This document shows positions 7,759 to 16,479 of a stretch of DNA of 64,000 bases, piece after piece. The first letter of the stretch is position 1. Each line of letters begins with the position of its first letter. Source of the DNA: Micromonospora sp. HK10 (GTDB lineage: Bacteria; Actinomycetota; Actinomycetes; Mycobacteriales; Micromonosporaceae); NCBI RefSeq assembly GCF_000982955.1, contig NZ_KQ058830.1, forward strand, positions 1 to 64,000, written 5' to 3'. The notes beneath the pieces are model-generated. The model searched no databases, had not been told where the DNA came from, and saw only the letters and a list, made by a program, of their open reading frames with translations. A program made the translations under genes and the position numbers.

Positions 7759-8647
7759 GACCGTACTCCTGTTCGCCGCGCCAGAAGTAGATGAAACCGC
7801 CCAGGCCCACCACGACCGCCCAGGCGATCGCCAACAGCCAGAGCACGGGTGCCGACGAGGTGAGCGGGGTGTTCTCCAGCATCGCGTGCCGGACCAGCTC
7901 GATGTAGACCAGCAGCGGGTTGATGTGGACCAGCTGGGCCACGAGCGCCGGCAGGTTCTCCTCGAACACCTTGACGCTGTAGAGCACGCCGGAGCCGTAC
8001 ATCCAGGTACGCATCACGAACGGCATGATCTGCTTCATGTCGGTCAGCTTCGAGCCGAGTCGGGCCAGGATCATCGCCAGGCCGGCGTTGAAGACCGTCA
8101 TCAGCAGGATCGCCGGCACCACCAGCAGCCACTCCAGGTTGATCGGCTCGCCGGTGGCCAGCACGATCACCACCAGCACCGCCATCGCGTAGAGCAGGTT
8201 GCGGAACTGGGTGAGCGTCGTGGCGATGGGCAGGCTGGCCCGGGGGAAGTGCAGCGCCCGGATCAGCCCGAGGTTGCCGCTGATCGCCCGGGTGCCGCCC
8301 ATCACCGCGGCCTGGGTGAAGGTGAACACGAAGACGCCGACGCAGAGGTACGCGATGAAGTTCGGCACGTTGCGCTTCGTGTTCAGGATGACGCCGAAGA
8401 TCAGGAAGTAGACGGCCGCGTTGGTCAGCGGGGTCAGCACCTGCCACGCCTGACCCAGCCGGGCCTGACTGAACGCGGAGACCGCCTTGGCGTTGGCGTA
8501 CGTGGTGATGAAGTGCCGGTAGGACCACACCTGCTTCACGTACGCGGCCAGGGTCGGCCTCGCGCCGGCGACGGTCAGGCCGTGCCGCGCGGCGAGTTCC
8601 GCCCGGCTGAGCCCTGAGCCGGCGTCGGCCACCGCCGTGTTGGCCAT
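7751..8647 (-). CDS. ABC-2 type permease for wall polysaccharide/teichoic acid export (TagG/Wzm type)
   Basis: A 298-residue integral membrane protein with about six transmembrane segments, e.g. NAAVYFLIFGVIL, NFIAYLCVGVFVFTFTQAA, LLYAMAVLVVIVLA and a C-terminal LLAIAWAVVVGLGGFIYFW. The amphipathic N-terminus carrying YRHFITTYANAKAVSAF and the motif FPRASLPIATTL are typical of ABC2_membrane polysaccharide exporters. It pairs with the overlapping ATPase gene. I start it at the ATG that gives the usual family length; GGAG lies about 10 nt upstream. It is transcribed away from a TetR gene with a short divergent region between them. Confidence 0.9.
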   Translation of the reverse strand: MANTAVADAGSGLSRAELAARHGLTVAGARPTLAAYVKQVWSYRHFITTYANAKAVSAFSQARLGQAWQVLTPLTNAAVYFLIFGVILNTKRNVPNFIAYLCVGVFVFTFTQAAVMGGTRAISGNLGLIRALHFPRASLPIATTLTQFRNLLYAMAVLVVIVLATGEPINLEWLLVVPAILLMTVFNAGLAMILARLGSKLTDMKQIMPFVMRTWMYGSGVLYSVKVFEENLPALVAQLVHINPLLVYIELVRHAMLENTPLTSSAPVLWLLAIAWAVVVGLGGFIYFWRGEQEYGRG

Positions 8648-8772
8648 GGGTAGGCGCTCCGATCTCTTGTCCGGTAGAAGATCATCCACGGCGGCGAAGG
8701 GGGCCACCACAGTGGGGGCCGCCGCTCCGTCGCCGCGTGGACGGTAGTTCACAAACACGTCGGGACGCAACC

Positions 8773-8790
8773 GTACCGTCGCTGCGGTAC
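8773..8790. promoter_or_regulatory. Candidate TetR operator overlapping the tetR promoter
   Basis: GTACCG-tcgctg-CGGTAC is a perfect 6-bp inverted repeat. Its right arm overlaps the -10-like TACATT (8788-8793), which sits 7 nt before the GTG of the TetR gene. Such placement is typical of autorepression. The same intergenic region must also hold the promoter of the divergent ABC exporter operon. Confidence 0.5.
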
Positions 8791-8800
8791 ATTGTCCCAC

Positions 8801-9475
8801 GTGACGACCGAGAAGAGGCGTGCGCCGGCCGGAGCGGCGGTGCTCCGTGGTGAGATCACCACGGCCATCCGCGGCGCCGTTCTGCAGGAACTTGCCGCGG
8901 TCGGCTACGGCAGGCTCTCCATCGAGGCGGTGGCCCGCCGGGCCGGCGTCAGCAAGACCGCCATCTACCGGCGCTGGCGCTCGAAGCTGGAGCTGGTGCT
9001 GGAGATCGTCTCGGGGGTGGCGGGCCAGCGCCTGCCGCTGCCCGACACCGGCGATCTCCGCGGCGACCTGGGGATGCTTTTCCTGATCATGACCAAGGCG
9101 CTCCGCCACCCGGTGGCGGTGCAGATCATCCCCGACCTGCTCGCCGAGGCCGCCCGCAACCCACGCATCGCACAGACCCTGGAACAGGCCCTGCAGGCCA
9201 ATCAGCGCGAGATCGGCGGCCAGCTCATCGACCGCGCGATCAGGCGCGGCGAACTCGCCCCCGACCTCGATGTCGACCTCGCGGTCGACCTCATCGTGGG
9301 CCCGCTGTACTGGCGGCTCGCCGTCTCCCGGACCCCGTTGTCCGTGGAGGACCTGCCCCGACTGGCGGCGGTTGTCGCCACCGCACTGGAGGTAGCATGC
9401 CAACCGGCAGTCCGGACGGAACCGGACGTACACGTATCCCCCATCACCGCGACCATCGATCCGATCCGGTCGTGA
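8801..9475 (+). CDS. TetR family transcriptional regulator
   Basis: A 224-residue regulator. The N-terminal helix-turn-helix is clear: AVARRAGVSKTAIYRRWRSK at about 44-63, the classic TetR_N recognition region. The C-terminal part resembles the TetR_C ligand domain found with ...DRAIRRGELAPDLDVDLAVDLIVGPLYWR. It stands divergent to the wall-polymer exporter genes and upstream of the amino-sugar genes, so it may control either, probably together with itself. GTG is chosen because a -10 box TACATT lies 7 nt upstream (leaderless); a TTG nine bases earlier would overlap that box. The ligand is unknown. Confidence 0.85.
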   Translation: MTTEKRRAPAGAAVLRGEITTAIRGAVLQELAAVGYGRLSIEAVARRAGVSKTAIYRRWRSKLELVLEIVSGVAGQRLPLPDTGDLRGDLGMLFLIMTKALRHPVAVQIIPDLLAEAARNPRIAQTLEQALQANQREIGGQLIDRAIRRGELAPDLDVDLAVDLIVGPLYWRLAVSRTPLSVEDLPRLAAVVATALEVACQPAVRTEPDVHVSPITATIDPIRS

Positions 9476-9560
9476 CCCGTTCCGCACCCCCACGTCCGGT
9501 CCCGATCGGACCGGCTAGCATCGCGTCCCGAACGAGCACCCTGTCGACAGGAGGAAGCCC

Positions 9561-10670
9561 ATGTCTGGGCTGAACGCAGAATTCATCCCCCCAGCCCGGC
9601 CGGTGATCGGTGAGGCCGAGATCGAGGCGGCTGTCCGGGTGCTGCGCAGCGGCCTGGTGGTACAGGGCCCCGAGGTCAAGGCGTTCGAGGAGGAGTTCGG
9701 CGAGCTGGTCGCCGGCCGGCACTGCGTGGCGGTGAACTCCGGCACCTCCGCGCTCCAGCTCACCCTCATGGCGCTGGGCTTCGGCCCGGGCGACGAGGTG
9801 ATCGTTCCGTCGTTCTCCTTCGCCGCCAGCGCGAACGCCGTCCGCCTGGTCGGCGCCGAGCCGGTCTTCGTCGACATCGAGCCGGGCAGCTTCTGCGTGG
9901 ACCCGGCGGCGGTCGCGGCCGCGGTCACCCCGCGCACCGTGGCGATCATGCCGGTCCACCTGTACGGGCACCCGGCCGCCATGGACCAGCTCATGGAGAT
10001 CGCCGAGCGGCACGGCCTCGCCGTGGTCGAGGACGCCGCGCAGGCGCACGGCGCGGCGCTGGGCGGCCGGCCGGTGGGCTCGTTCGGCACCGCGGGCTGC
10101 TTCAGCTTCTACCCGACCAAGAACATGCACTCGCTCGAGGGCGGCATGGTCACCACCGCCGACCCGCAGCTCGCCCGTACGCTGCGTCTGCTGCGCAACC
10201 AGGGCATGGAGCAGCGGTACGCCAACGAGATCGTCGGCGCCAACATGCGGATGACCGACGTGGCCGCCGCGATCGGCCGGGTGCAGCTGCGCCAGCTTCC
10301 CGACTGGACCGAGCAGCGGCGGACCAACGCCAAGTTCCTCGACTCCAACATCACCGGCCTGGTGACCCCGCCGGTCGCCGACAGCGCGAAGCACGTCTAC
10401 CACCAGTACACCGTCCGGGCCGAGGGCAACCGGGACGCCGCCCAGCGGCGCCTCACCGAGCTGGGCATCGGCAACGCGGTCTACTACCCGACCCCGATCC
10501 ACCGGCTCAAGCCGTACCTGGACGAGAACGGCAAGCCCGGCCCGTGGGACCTGCCGGAGACCGAGCGGGCCGCCGCCGAGGTGATCTCGCTGCCGGTGCA
10601 CCCGTCGCTGAGCCAGGCCGACCTCGAGCGCATCGCCGAGGGCGCGAACCTCGCCGGGGGTGCCCGATGA
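9561..10670 (+). CDS. DegT/DnrJ/EryC1 PLP-dependent sugar aminotransferase (WbpE-like)
   Basis: A 369-residue aminotransferase of nucleotide sugars. The PLP lysine is Lys187 in FSFYPTKNM, with the family motifs AVNSGTSALQL (57-67), VIVPSFSFAAS and EDAAQAHGA. AGGAGGA lies directly upstream (9549-9555). It overlaps the next gene by ATGA, an oxidoreductase of the WbpB type, the same pairing as in the WbpB-WbpE couple that turns UDP-GlcNAcA into the 3-amino sugar. The other enzymes of that route occur elsewhere in the locus. A role in making UDP-GlcNAc(3NH2)A is therefore likely, but inferred. Other 3- or 4-aminotransferase roles remain possible. Confidence 0.85.
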   Translation: MSGLNAEFIPPARPVIGEAEIEAAVRVLRSGLVVQGPEVKAFEEEFGELVAGRHCVAVNSGTSALQLTLMALGFGPGDEVIVPSFSFAASANAVRLVGAEPVFVDIEPGSFCVDPAAVAAAVTPRTVAIMPVHLYGHPAAMDQLMEIAERHGLAVVEDAAQAHGAALGGRPVGSFGTAGCFSFYPTKNMHSLEGGMVTTADPQLARTLRLLRNQGMEQRYANEIVGANMRMTDVAAAIGRVQLRQLPDWTEQRRTNAKFLDSNITGLVTPPVADSAKHVYHQYTVRAEGNRDAAQRRLTELGIGNAVYYPTPIHRLKPYLDENGKPGPWDLPETERAAAEVISLPVHPSLSQADLERIAEGANLAGGAR

Positions 10671-11713
10671 GCGAGGGACGCAAGCTGCGTGCCGGCCTGA
10701 TCGGCCTGGGGGCCATGGGTCGCAACCACGCCCGGGTGCTGTCCAACCTGGACGGCGTCGAGCTGGTCGGCATCGTCGACCCGGCCGGTGACGTCACCGG
10801 CACGCTGCGCGCGCCGGTCGTGCCCGAGCTGAGCGAGCTGCTCGCGCTGGGCATCGACTACGCGGTGGTGGCCTGCCCGACCGCGCTGCACGAGCCGATC
10901 GGTCTGGAACTGGCCCGCAACGGCGTCAGCGCGCTGATCGAGAAGCCGCTCGCGCAGTCCGTCGAGGCGGCCAGCCGGCTGGTCGAGGCCTTCGAGACCG
11001 CCGGCCTGGTCGCCGGCGTCGGCCACATCGAGCGGTACAACCCCGCCCTGCAGAACCTGCGGCTGCGGCTGGAGGCGGGGGAGCTGGGCGAGGTGTTCCA
11101 GGTCGTCACCCGTCGGCAGGGCCCGTTCCCGCACCGGATCGCCGACGTCGGCGTGGTGATGGACCTGGCCACCCACGACATCGACCTGACCAGCTGGGTG
11201 ACCGGGCAGGCGTACACGTCGGTCTCGGCCCGGACGGTGTCGCGCAGCGGCCGGCTGCACGAGGACATGGTCGCCGTGGTGGGCCAGCTCGCCGACGGCA
11301 CGATGGTCAACCACCTGGTCAACTGGCTGAGCCCGCTCAAGGAGCGGTCCACCGTCGTCACCGGCGACAAGGGCTGCTTCGTGGCCGACACGCTCACCGC
11401 CGACCTGACCTTCTACGCCAACGCCGCCATCGACACCGAGTGGGAGGCGCTGCGCGCGTTCCGCGGCGTCGCCGAGGGCGACATGGTCCGGTACGCGATC
11501 CCGAAGCGGGAGCCGCTGCTGGTGGAGCACGAGCGGTTCCGCGACGCGGTCGAGGGCAAGGAGAGTGACATCGTCACGCTGCGCCAGGGCCTGCGTACCG
11601 TGCAGGTCGCGTCCGCGCTGCTCCGGTCGGCCGGCGACGGCAGCACGATCGACGTCGCGAGCCGGCCCGGGAGTTCCCTTCCCGCGCCGGACTCGGAGCA
11701 GGCGCGAGCGTAG
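10667..11713 (+). CDS. Gfo/Idh/MocA family oxidoreductase (WbpB-like)
   Basis: A 348-residue NAD(P)-dependent oxidoreductase. It has a Rossmann N-terminus with GLIGLGAMGRNHARVL (10-25), the family EKP motif (92-94, with catalytic Lys93 in ALIEKPLAQS) and a C-terminal dimer/substrate domain containing DLATHDIDL. WbpB-type members oxidise C3 of UDP-GlcNAcA ahead of the coupled aminotransferase. The ATG overlaps the aminotransferase stop codon (ATGA), so the two are translated together. The family is broad (inositol, sugar and bile-pigment reductases), so the substrate rests on this neighbour and on the presence of WbpA-, WbpD- and WbpI-type genes nearby. Confidence 0.82.
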   Translation: MSEGRKLRAGLIGLGAMGRNHARVLSNLDGVELVGIVDPAGDVTGTLRAPVVPELSELLALGIDYAVVACPTALHEPIGLELARNGVSALIEKPLAQSVEAASRLVEAFETAGLVAGVGHIERYNPALQNLRLRLEAGELGEVFQVVTRRQGPFPHRIADVGVVMDLATHDIDLTSWVTGQAYTSVSARTVSRSGRLHEDMVAVVGQLADGTMVNHLVNWLSPLKERSTVVTGDKGCFVADTLTADLTFYANAAIDTEWEALRAFRGVAEGDMVRYAIPKREPLLVEHERFRDAVEGKESDIVTLRQGLRTVQVASALLRSAGDGSTIDVASRPGSSLPAPDSEQARA

Positions 11714-11798
11714 CTCGGCGGGTTCCTGGACCTCCCGGCGGCGGAGCCGTAGCGCGGCCGGTATCAGCCTCAGCCCAATCACTGGAGGATCTAGCAGC

Positions 11799-14408
11799 AT
11801 GGCACCGCCCGCCCCCCGGCCCAAGCTCGCGGTGATCGTCGCCAACGGCATCACCGGTGACTCACGAGTGCAGAAGATCGCCATCGCTGCGGCGCGGGAC
11901 GGGTGGGACGTCACCCTGATCGGCGTGGGCGGGGACCGCGTCAAGCGGACCAGGATGGGGCCGATCGAGGTGATCCGGGTCCCGGTCCGGACCCACATGC
12001 GGCAGCAGCTCACGCCGCACCGGCTGCGCCGCCGGGTCACCCAGTTCGGCATCACCGACAAGCAGGCGCTGGCCCGCCGGCGGGCCGCCCACCAGGCGTG
12101 GGTCCGGCAGGTCAGCGCGCAGGTGGGCTGGCTGCGCGGCGAGCCGGACCAGTCCGGCGTCCGCCGGATGCTCGGGCTGCCGCCGAGTCGGGCGCTGGGG
12201 GCGGTGGTGCGGTTCGGCCGCGCCGCCCACCGCTTCCGGGAGCGCGCCTTCGGCTGGGAGCAGGCGCAGCAGGCGAAGGCCAGGCCGACCGGTGACTGGC
12301 GCCGGGACTGGCCGCACCTGCTGGATCTCGACCTCGCCGTCGGGCCGGTGCTCGAGGAGCTCAAGCCCGACCTGATCCACGCCAACGACGTCACCATGAT
12401 CAACACGGCCGCCCTCAGCGTGGCCCGGATGCGGGCCCGCGGCGAGCGGGTCTCCTGGATCTACGACGCGCACGAGTACGTGCCGGGCGTCGACTGGCCG
12501 AAGCCGGCCATGGACAGCGCCTTCCCCGCGGTGGAGCGGATGTTCATCCGGCGTGCCGACGCGGTGGTCACCGTCTCACCCGAGATCGCCGAGCGGCTGC
12601 GGGGCGACTACCGCCTGCCCGAGCTGCCGTTGGTGGTGCGCAACACGCCTATCCGCGAGTCGGTGGGCGCCGCGGCGGCCCCGCCGTCGGTGCGGGCGGC
12701 CGCCGGGCTCGGACCGGAGACCCCGCTGCTGGTCTACTCCGGCTGGCTCTCCGCCGAGCGGGGCCTCGGCACGGCCGTGAACGCCCTGCCCCAGCTGCCG
12801 GAGCACCACCTCGCGATCGTCTCCGGCCGGACCAGCCCGGAGCTGGAGTTCCTGCTGGGCCGGGCCGAGGAGCTCGGGGTGCGGGAGCGGATCCACGTGG
12901 TGCCGTACGTGCCGCAGCACGCGGTACCGGACTACCTCTCCTCGGCCGACCTCGGCCTGATCTGTTCGAAGCGCACCCTCAACTACGAGCTCTCGCTGCC
13001 CACCAAGCTCGCCGAGTACCTGCACGCCCGGCTCCCGGTCATCGCCAGCGACGTGAAGACCCTCGGCGAGTACGTGTCGGGTCACGGCGTGGGGGAGACG
13101 TTCCGCTCCGACGACTCGGCGAGCTTCGTCGAGGCCGTCAAGCGGGCGACCGCGCGACGCGACGAACTGGCGGCCGGGATCACCGAGGAGATCCTGCGGG
13201 ACCTGTCCTGGGAGGAGCAGAGCGCCGGCCTGATGGCGCTCTACCGCACGGTGTCGGGGCTGACCCCGGCGGCGCCGGCGGCCGAGGTCCCGTGGAGCGT
13301 CGAGGAGTACGCCGCCCCGGCCCCGGCGAAGCCGGCGGACCTGCGGCCGCTGGACGGCTGGCGGCCGCTCGGGCAGACCCGGGTGCGGTTGGGGCTCGGC
13401 CCCGCCAACTACGCCGGGCAGGCGGCGGCGTTCGCCCAGGCCATCTGCCGGGACAACGAGGACGTCTCGGCCGAGGTGGTGATGCGCCTGCAGGCCTCCA
13501 GCTTCCCGTTCCCGGCCGACGTCTACCTGGACGTCGACCGGCTCGGCGACCTCGCGGTGCAGACCGAGCAGCTTGAGCGGGTGATCGGCCGGTACACCCA
13601 CCTCATCGTCGACGCCTTCATGCCGGTGTTCGGTTTCCTCAACGGCGACACCATCGAGGGGGACCTGCCGGCCCTCAACCGGGCGAAGATCAAGGTTGCC
13701 GTGCTGGGCCACGGCAGCGAGGTGCGCCACCCCGGCCGGCACCTGGAGCGGCACGAGTTCTCGCTCTTCCGGGACGCGCCGGAGGGGACCGTGGCCCGGT
13801 TGACCGCGCGGGTGGAGCGCAACCTGCGGATCGCCGAGGAGACCGGCCTGCCGCTCTTCGTCACCACCCCGGACCTGCTCGCCGACCTGCCGGGCGCGGT
13901 CTGGGCGCCGCAGGTGGTCGACGTGCACTCCTGGGCCAGCGACGAGCCGGTGATGCGGCGCAAGCGGCCGGTGGTGCTGCACGCGCCGTCGAGCCGATGG
14001 ACCAAGGGCACCGACCGGATCCTGCCGGTCGTCACCGAACTGCACGAGCAGGGCGCGATCGAGCTGCGGCTGATCGAGAACACCCCGTGGGCCGAGGTGC
14101 GCGAGCTGGTGAAGTCGGCGGACATTGTGCTCGACCAGTTCGCGACCGGCGCGTACGGCACCTTCGCGGTGGAGGCGATGGCGGCCGGCCGGCCGGTGGT
14201 CGCGTCCATCGACGAGAGCCTGCACCTGCGCTTCGGCGCGAACCCGCCGGTCGTGAACGCCACTCCGGGCACGCTCCGCGAGGCGCTGGAGTCGCTCCTC
14301 GACGACCGGGACCGGGCCGCCAAGATCGGCGCGGAGTCGGTGGCGTACGCCCGCGAGGTGCACGACGGGCGGCGTACCGCCAGCGCCTTCGCCGAGTTCC
14401 TGCGCTGA
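11799..14408 (+). CDS. Two-domain glycosyltransferase (tandem GT4-type modules)
   Basis: An 869-residue protein with two glycosyltransferase-like halves. The first (about 1-510) is GT4/GT-B: an N-terminal GDSRVQKIAIAAARDGW Rossmann start, DLIHANDV, DAHEYVPG, and a C-terminal donor site with LVYSGWLSAERGL and LGLICS...NYELSLPTKLAEYLHARLP. The second (about 525-869) ends with DIVLDQFATGAYGTFAVEAMAAGRPVVAS-type donor-site sequence. The first half is related to the two tandem GTs encoded further along this locus. The start ATG has GGAGG 10 nt upstream. It probably adds two successive sugars of the wall polymer in the cytoplasm; donor and acceptor are unknown. A hairpin follows the stop codon. Confidence 0.82.
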   Translation: MAPPAPRPKLAVIVANGITGDSRVQKIAIAAARDGWDVTLIGVGGDRVKRTRMGPIEVIRVPVRTHMRQQLTPHRLRRRVTQFGITDKQALARRRAAHQAWVRQVSAQVGWLRGEPDQSGVRRMLGLPPSRALGAVVRFGRAAHRFRERAFGWEQAQQAKARPTGDWRRDWPHLLDLDLAVGPVLEELKPDLIHANDVTMINTAALSVARMRARGERVSWIYDAHEYVPGVDWPKPAMDSAFPAVERMFIRRADAVVTVSPEIAERLRGDYRLPELPLVVRNTPIRESVGAAAAPPSVRAAAGLGPETPLLVYSGWLSAERGLGTAVNALPQLPEHHLAIVSGRTSPELEFLLGRAEELGVRERIHVVPYVPQHAVPDYLSSADLGLICSKRTLNYELSLPTKLAEYLHARLPVIASDVKTLGEYVSGHGVGETFRSDDSASFVEAVKRATARRDELAAGITEEILRDLSWEEQSAGLMALYRTVSGLTPAAPAAEVPWSVEEYAAPAPAKPADLRPLDGWRPLGQTRVRLGLGPANYAGQAAAFAQAICRDNEDVSAEVVMRLQASSFPFPADVYLDVDRLGDLAVQTEQLERVIGRYTHLIVDAFMPVFGFLNGDTIEGDLPALNRAKIKVAVLGHGSEVRHPGRHLERHEFSLFRDAPEGTVARLTARVERNLRIAEETGLPLFVTTPDLLADLPGAVWAPQVVDVHSWASDEPVMRRKRPVVLHAPSSRWTKGTDRILPVVTELHEQGAIELRLIENTPWAEVRELVKSADIVLDQFATGAYGTFAVEAMAAGRPVVASIDESLHLRFGANPPVVNATPGTLREALESLLDDRDRAAKIGAESVAYAREVHDGRRTASAFAEFLR

Positions 14409-14431
14409 GCACGCCCGGAGCGGACGGCCCC

Positions 14432-14460
14432 GCGGCGCCACCGGATTCCGGTGGCGCCGC
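14432..14460. terminator. Bidirectional terminator between convergent genes
   Basis: GCGGCGCCACCGG-att-CCGGTGGCGCCGC, a perfect 13-bp stem with a 3-nt loop, lies between the stop codons of the two-domain glycosyltransferase gene (plus) and the GT-half gene (minus). Confidence 0.75.
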
Positions 14461-14481
14461 CGCGCCGTGCGGGCGGGACGG

Positions 14482-15048
14482 TCAGCGGTGCGGGGCCGCG
14501 GCCGGTTCGTCGTCGAGCGGTCGGTGCCCGGCCAGGTCGTAGGTGATCCGCTCGGCGACCGACCGTCGTTCGGCCAGCCGGGCGGCCAGCGGGATCGACG
14601 GCGGATCGCAGACCACCACCACGTCGAAGGCCGTCTTGCGGAGCACGAGACGGCGCACCAGCCGGTGCCGGTTGTCGCCCCGCAACCAGCGGTAGGTGGG
14701 CGTGAACAGGCGCTCGTCGATCACCTGCGCGACCCGCTTCTCGTACGCCGTGCCGACCCGTGCCGACCAGGACAGCAGGGGAAGCCGGCCGGCCAGCCCG
14801 AAGAGCCGGCGGGGGAGGCGGTACAACACCTTCCGCGCCACCTTCGCCGGCATCGCCGCCTCCTGCAGCGCGGCCAGTTCGAGGACCCGTACCCGGGAGG
14901 AGAACCGCCGTGGGGTGGGCCAGACGGAGACGTCGTCGATGACCACGACGGCGCGGCCGCCCTCGGCGACCACCCGGGCCGCGTCCTGGATGACCACCCG
15001 CTGCCGGTCCCCACCGAGCGCGAGGAAGAGTACGTTTCTGCCGGTCAT
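14482..15048 (-). CDS. Small protein resembling the N-terminal half of a GT-B glycosyltransferase
   Basis: A 188-residue protein I do not recognise. The start NVLFLALGGDRQRVVIQDAA and the later FDVVVVCDPPSIPLAARLA look like the first Rossmann half of GT4 enzymes (compare the YDVIHAHDPP motif of that group). The nucleotide-sugar-binding C-terminal half is absent, so on its own it should not be active as a GT. The ATG overlaps the stop codon of the upstream glycosyltransferase (ATGA), so the two are made together, perhaps as a complex. The C-terminus is Asp/Glu/Pro-rich. It could be a truncated GT or an accessory subunit. Confidence 0.65.
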   Translation of the reverse strand: MTGRNVLFLALGGDRQRVVIQDAARVVAEGGRAVVVIDDVSVWPTPRRFSSRVRVLELAALQEAAMPAKVARKVLYRLPRRLFGLAGRLPLLSWSARVGTAYEKRVAQVIDERLFTPTYRWLRGDNRHRLVRRLVLRKTAFDVVVVCDPPSIPLAARLAERRSVAERITYDLAGHRPLDDEPAAAPHR

Positions 15049-16289
15049 GGTACTGGCTGCGCCGTGCCTTCCTGGACGGGTGCGGTGGTGCCGGCCTCGG
15101 GATACCAGGCGCGGTGGTGCGCGGCGGCCACGGCGTCGTAACCGTAGCGGCCCTCGAGCGAGCGCCGGGCCTCGGCCAGGGCGAGACCGTCCCGGAACCG
15201 GGCCCGCAGCCGGCGGAAGCCCTCGGCGAGGGAGGACGGGTCGTCCTCGACGGCGACGAATTCGGCGGTGGCGGCCTCGATCCCGGCGAGGGTCTCCTCC
15301 GGGCCGTGGCACCGGGTCACCAGCACCGGCATGCCGGCGGCCACCGCCTCGACCACGGTCATCCCGAACGTCTCGAACTGGCTCGGATGGACCAACAGGT
15401 CGTGTTCGCGCATCAGCCGCAGCGCCTCCTCGGGCGCGACCGCCCCGGTGAAGCGCACCGCGTCGGCCAGGCCCAGCTCCGCGCTGCGGGCCTGGAGGGG
15501 CCGCAGCAACGCGCCCTCGCCCACCATGGTGAGGGTGAGCGTGGGGTCCTCCCGGTGACAGAGCGCGAACGCCTCCAGCAGCCGCCGGACGCCCTTGCGG
15601 GGGATGAGCCCGCCGACGAAGAGCCACCGCCGCAGCTCGGTCACCGGCGTCGCCCGTTCGGTGCGGAAGGAGACCGGATTGGGCATGATCGAGATGCGTT
15701 CGGCGTGGTGCGGGAAGGCCTCGACCAGCGGGTCCCGCACGGCCCGGCCGACGGCGAAGAAGCCGGCGCACCGGTGCAGCAGTTCGTCGTACCGGCGCCG
15801 GGCCTCGGGCTGGGCGAGCACCGCGTCCAGGAAGGTGGCGTGCTCGGTCACGAAGACCCGCGCGCCGGGCCGGGCGTTGCGCAGCGCGGCCCAACCGCCC
15901 GGCAGCCCGACGTGGGCGTGCACGACGGGTGCGTCGAGGGTGCCCCCGGAGAGCGCGGCCCGGAGGGTTTCGGCGTGCCGGTCGGCGATCTCCGCGTAGC
16001 TCAGACCGAGGGGCAGCAGGACCGGCACGTGCAGGAGTGCGGCGCCACCGGCGACGGGACGGGGGCGCAGGGTGCGGGGCAGCAGCGCGTGGTGCGCCCG
16101 GGTCATCGCGGCGTCGTCGGCGGCCGGGTAGGGGCCGGCCCACTCGTCGCAGTGGTACACCAGCATGCTGCCCTGCCGCGGTGCGGTCGCCTGGACCGTC
16201 GCCTCGACGAAGGCGCCCAGGAAGGGCCGGTGGCGGCTCGGATACCACGGCGTGACGATCGCGACGTCGCTGGCGAAACTCGTGTCCAC
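15045..16289 (-). CDS. GT4 family glycosyltransferase
   Basis: A 414-residue GT-B enzyme. The N-terminus VAIVTPWYPSRHRPFLGAFV is typical of GT4 exopolysaccharide transferases. HAHVGLPGG and VTEHATFL follow, and the C-terminal donor domain has LFVGGLIPRKGVRRLLEAF and the EX7E-type stretch HPSQFETFGMTVVEAVAAG. It transfers a sugar from an NDP donor in the cytoplasm; the identity of the sugar is unknown. The GTG start has a purine-rich GGGGGGAAAAA upstream. It forms a two-gene unit with the short GT-like gene it overlaps by 4 nt. Confidence 0.88.
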   Translation of the reverse strand: MDTSFASDVAIVTPWYPSRHRPFLGAFVEATVQATAPRQGSMLVYHCDEWAGPYPAADDAAMTRAHHALLPRTLRPRPVAGGAALLHVPVLLPLGLSYAEIADRHAETLRAALSGGTLDAPVVHAHVGLPGGWAALRNARPGARVFVTEHATFLDAVLAQPEARRRYDELLHRCAGFFAVGRAVRDPLVEAFPHHAERISIMPNPVSFRTERATPVTELRRWLFVGGLIPRKGVRRLLEAFALCHREDPTLTLTMVGEGALLRPLQARSAELGLADAVRFTGAVAPEEALRLMREHDLLVHPSQFETFGMTVVEAVAAGMPVLVTRCHGPEETLAGIEAATAEFVAVEDDPSSLAEGFRRLRARFRDGLALAEARRSLEGRYGYDAVAAAHHRAWYPEAGTTAPVQEGTAQPVP

Positions 16290-16479
16290 GTGCGGCTTTT
16301 TCCCCCCGGGTGCACCGTTGGCGGGCAGACGCTACCACCGGCGGGGCCGCTGTCGATAGGCCCCGGTCGGGCCGGCGGAGCAACCCGGAACCGGGACGGT
16401 GGGTCGGCGGCCGCGTGGACCCCCGACCCACCGGGTCAGGCCGGGACGCGCCACCCGCCGGTGGCCCGTCGGGACGAGG

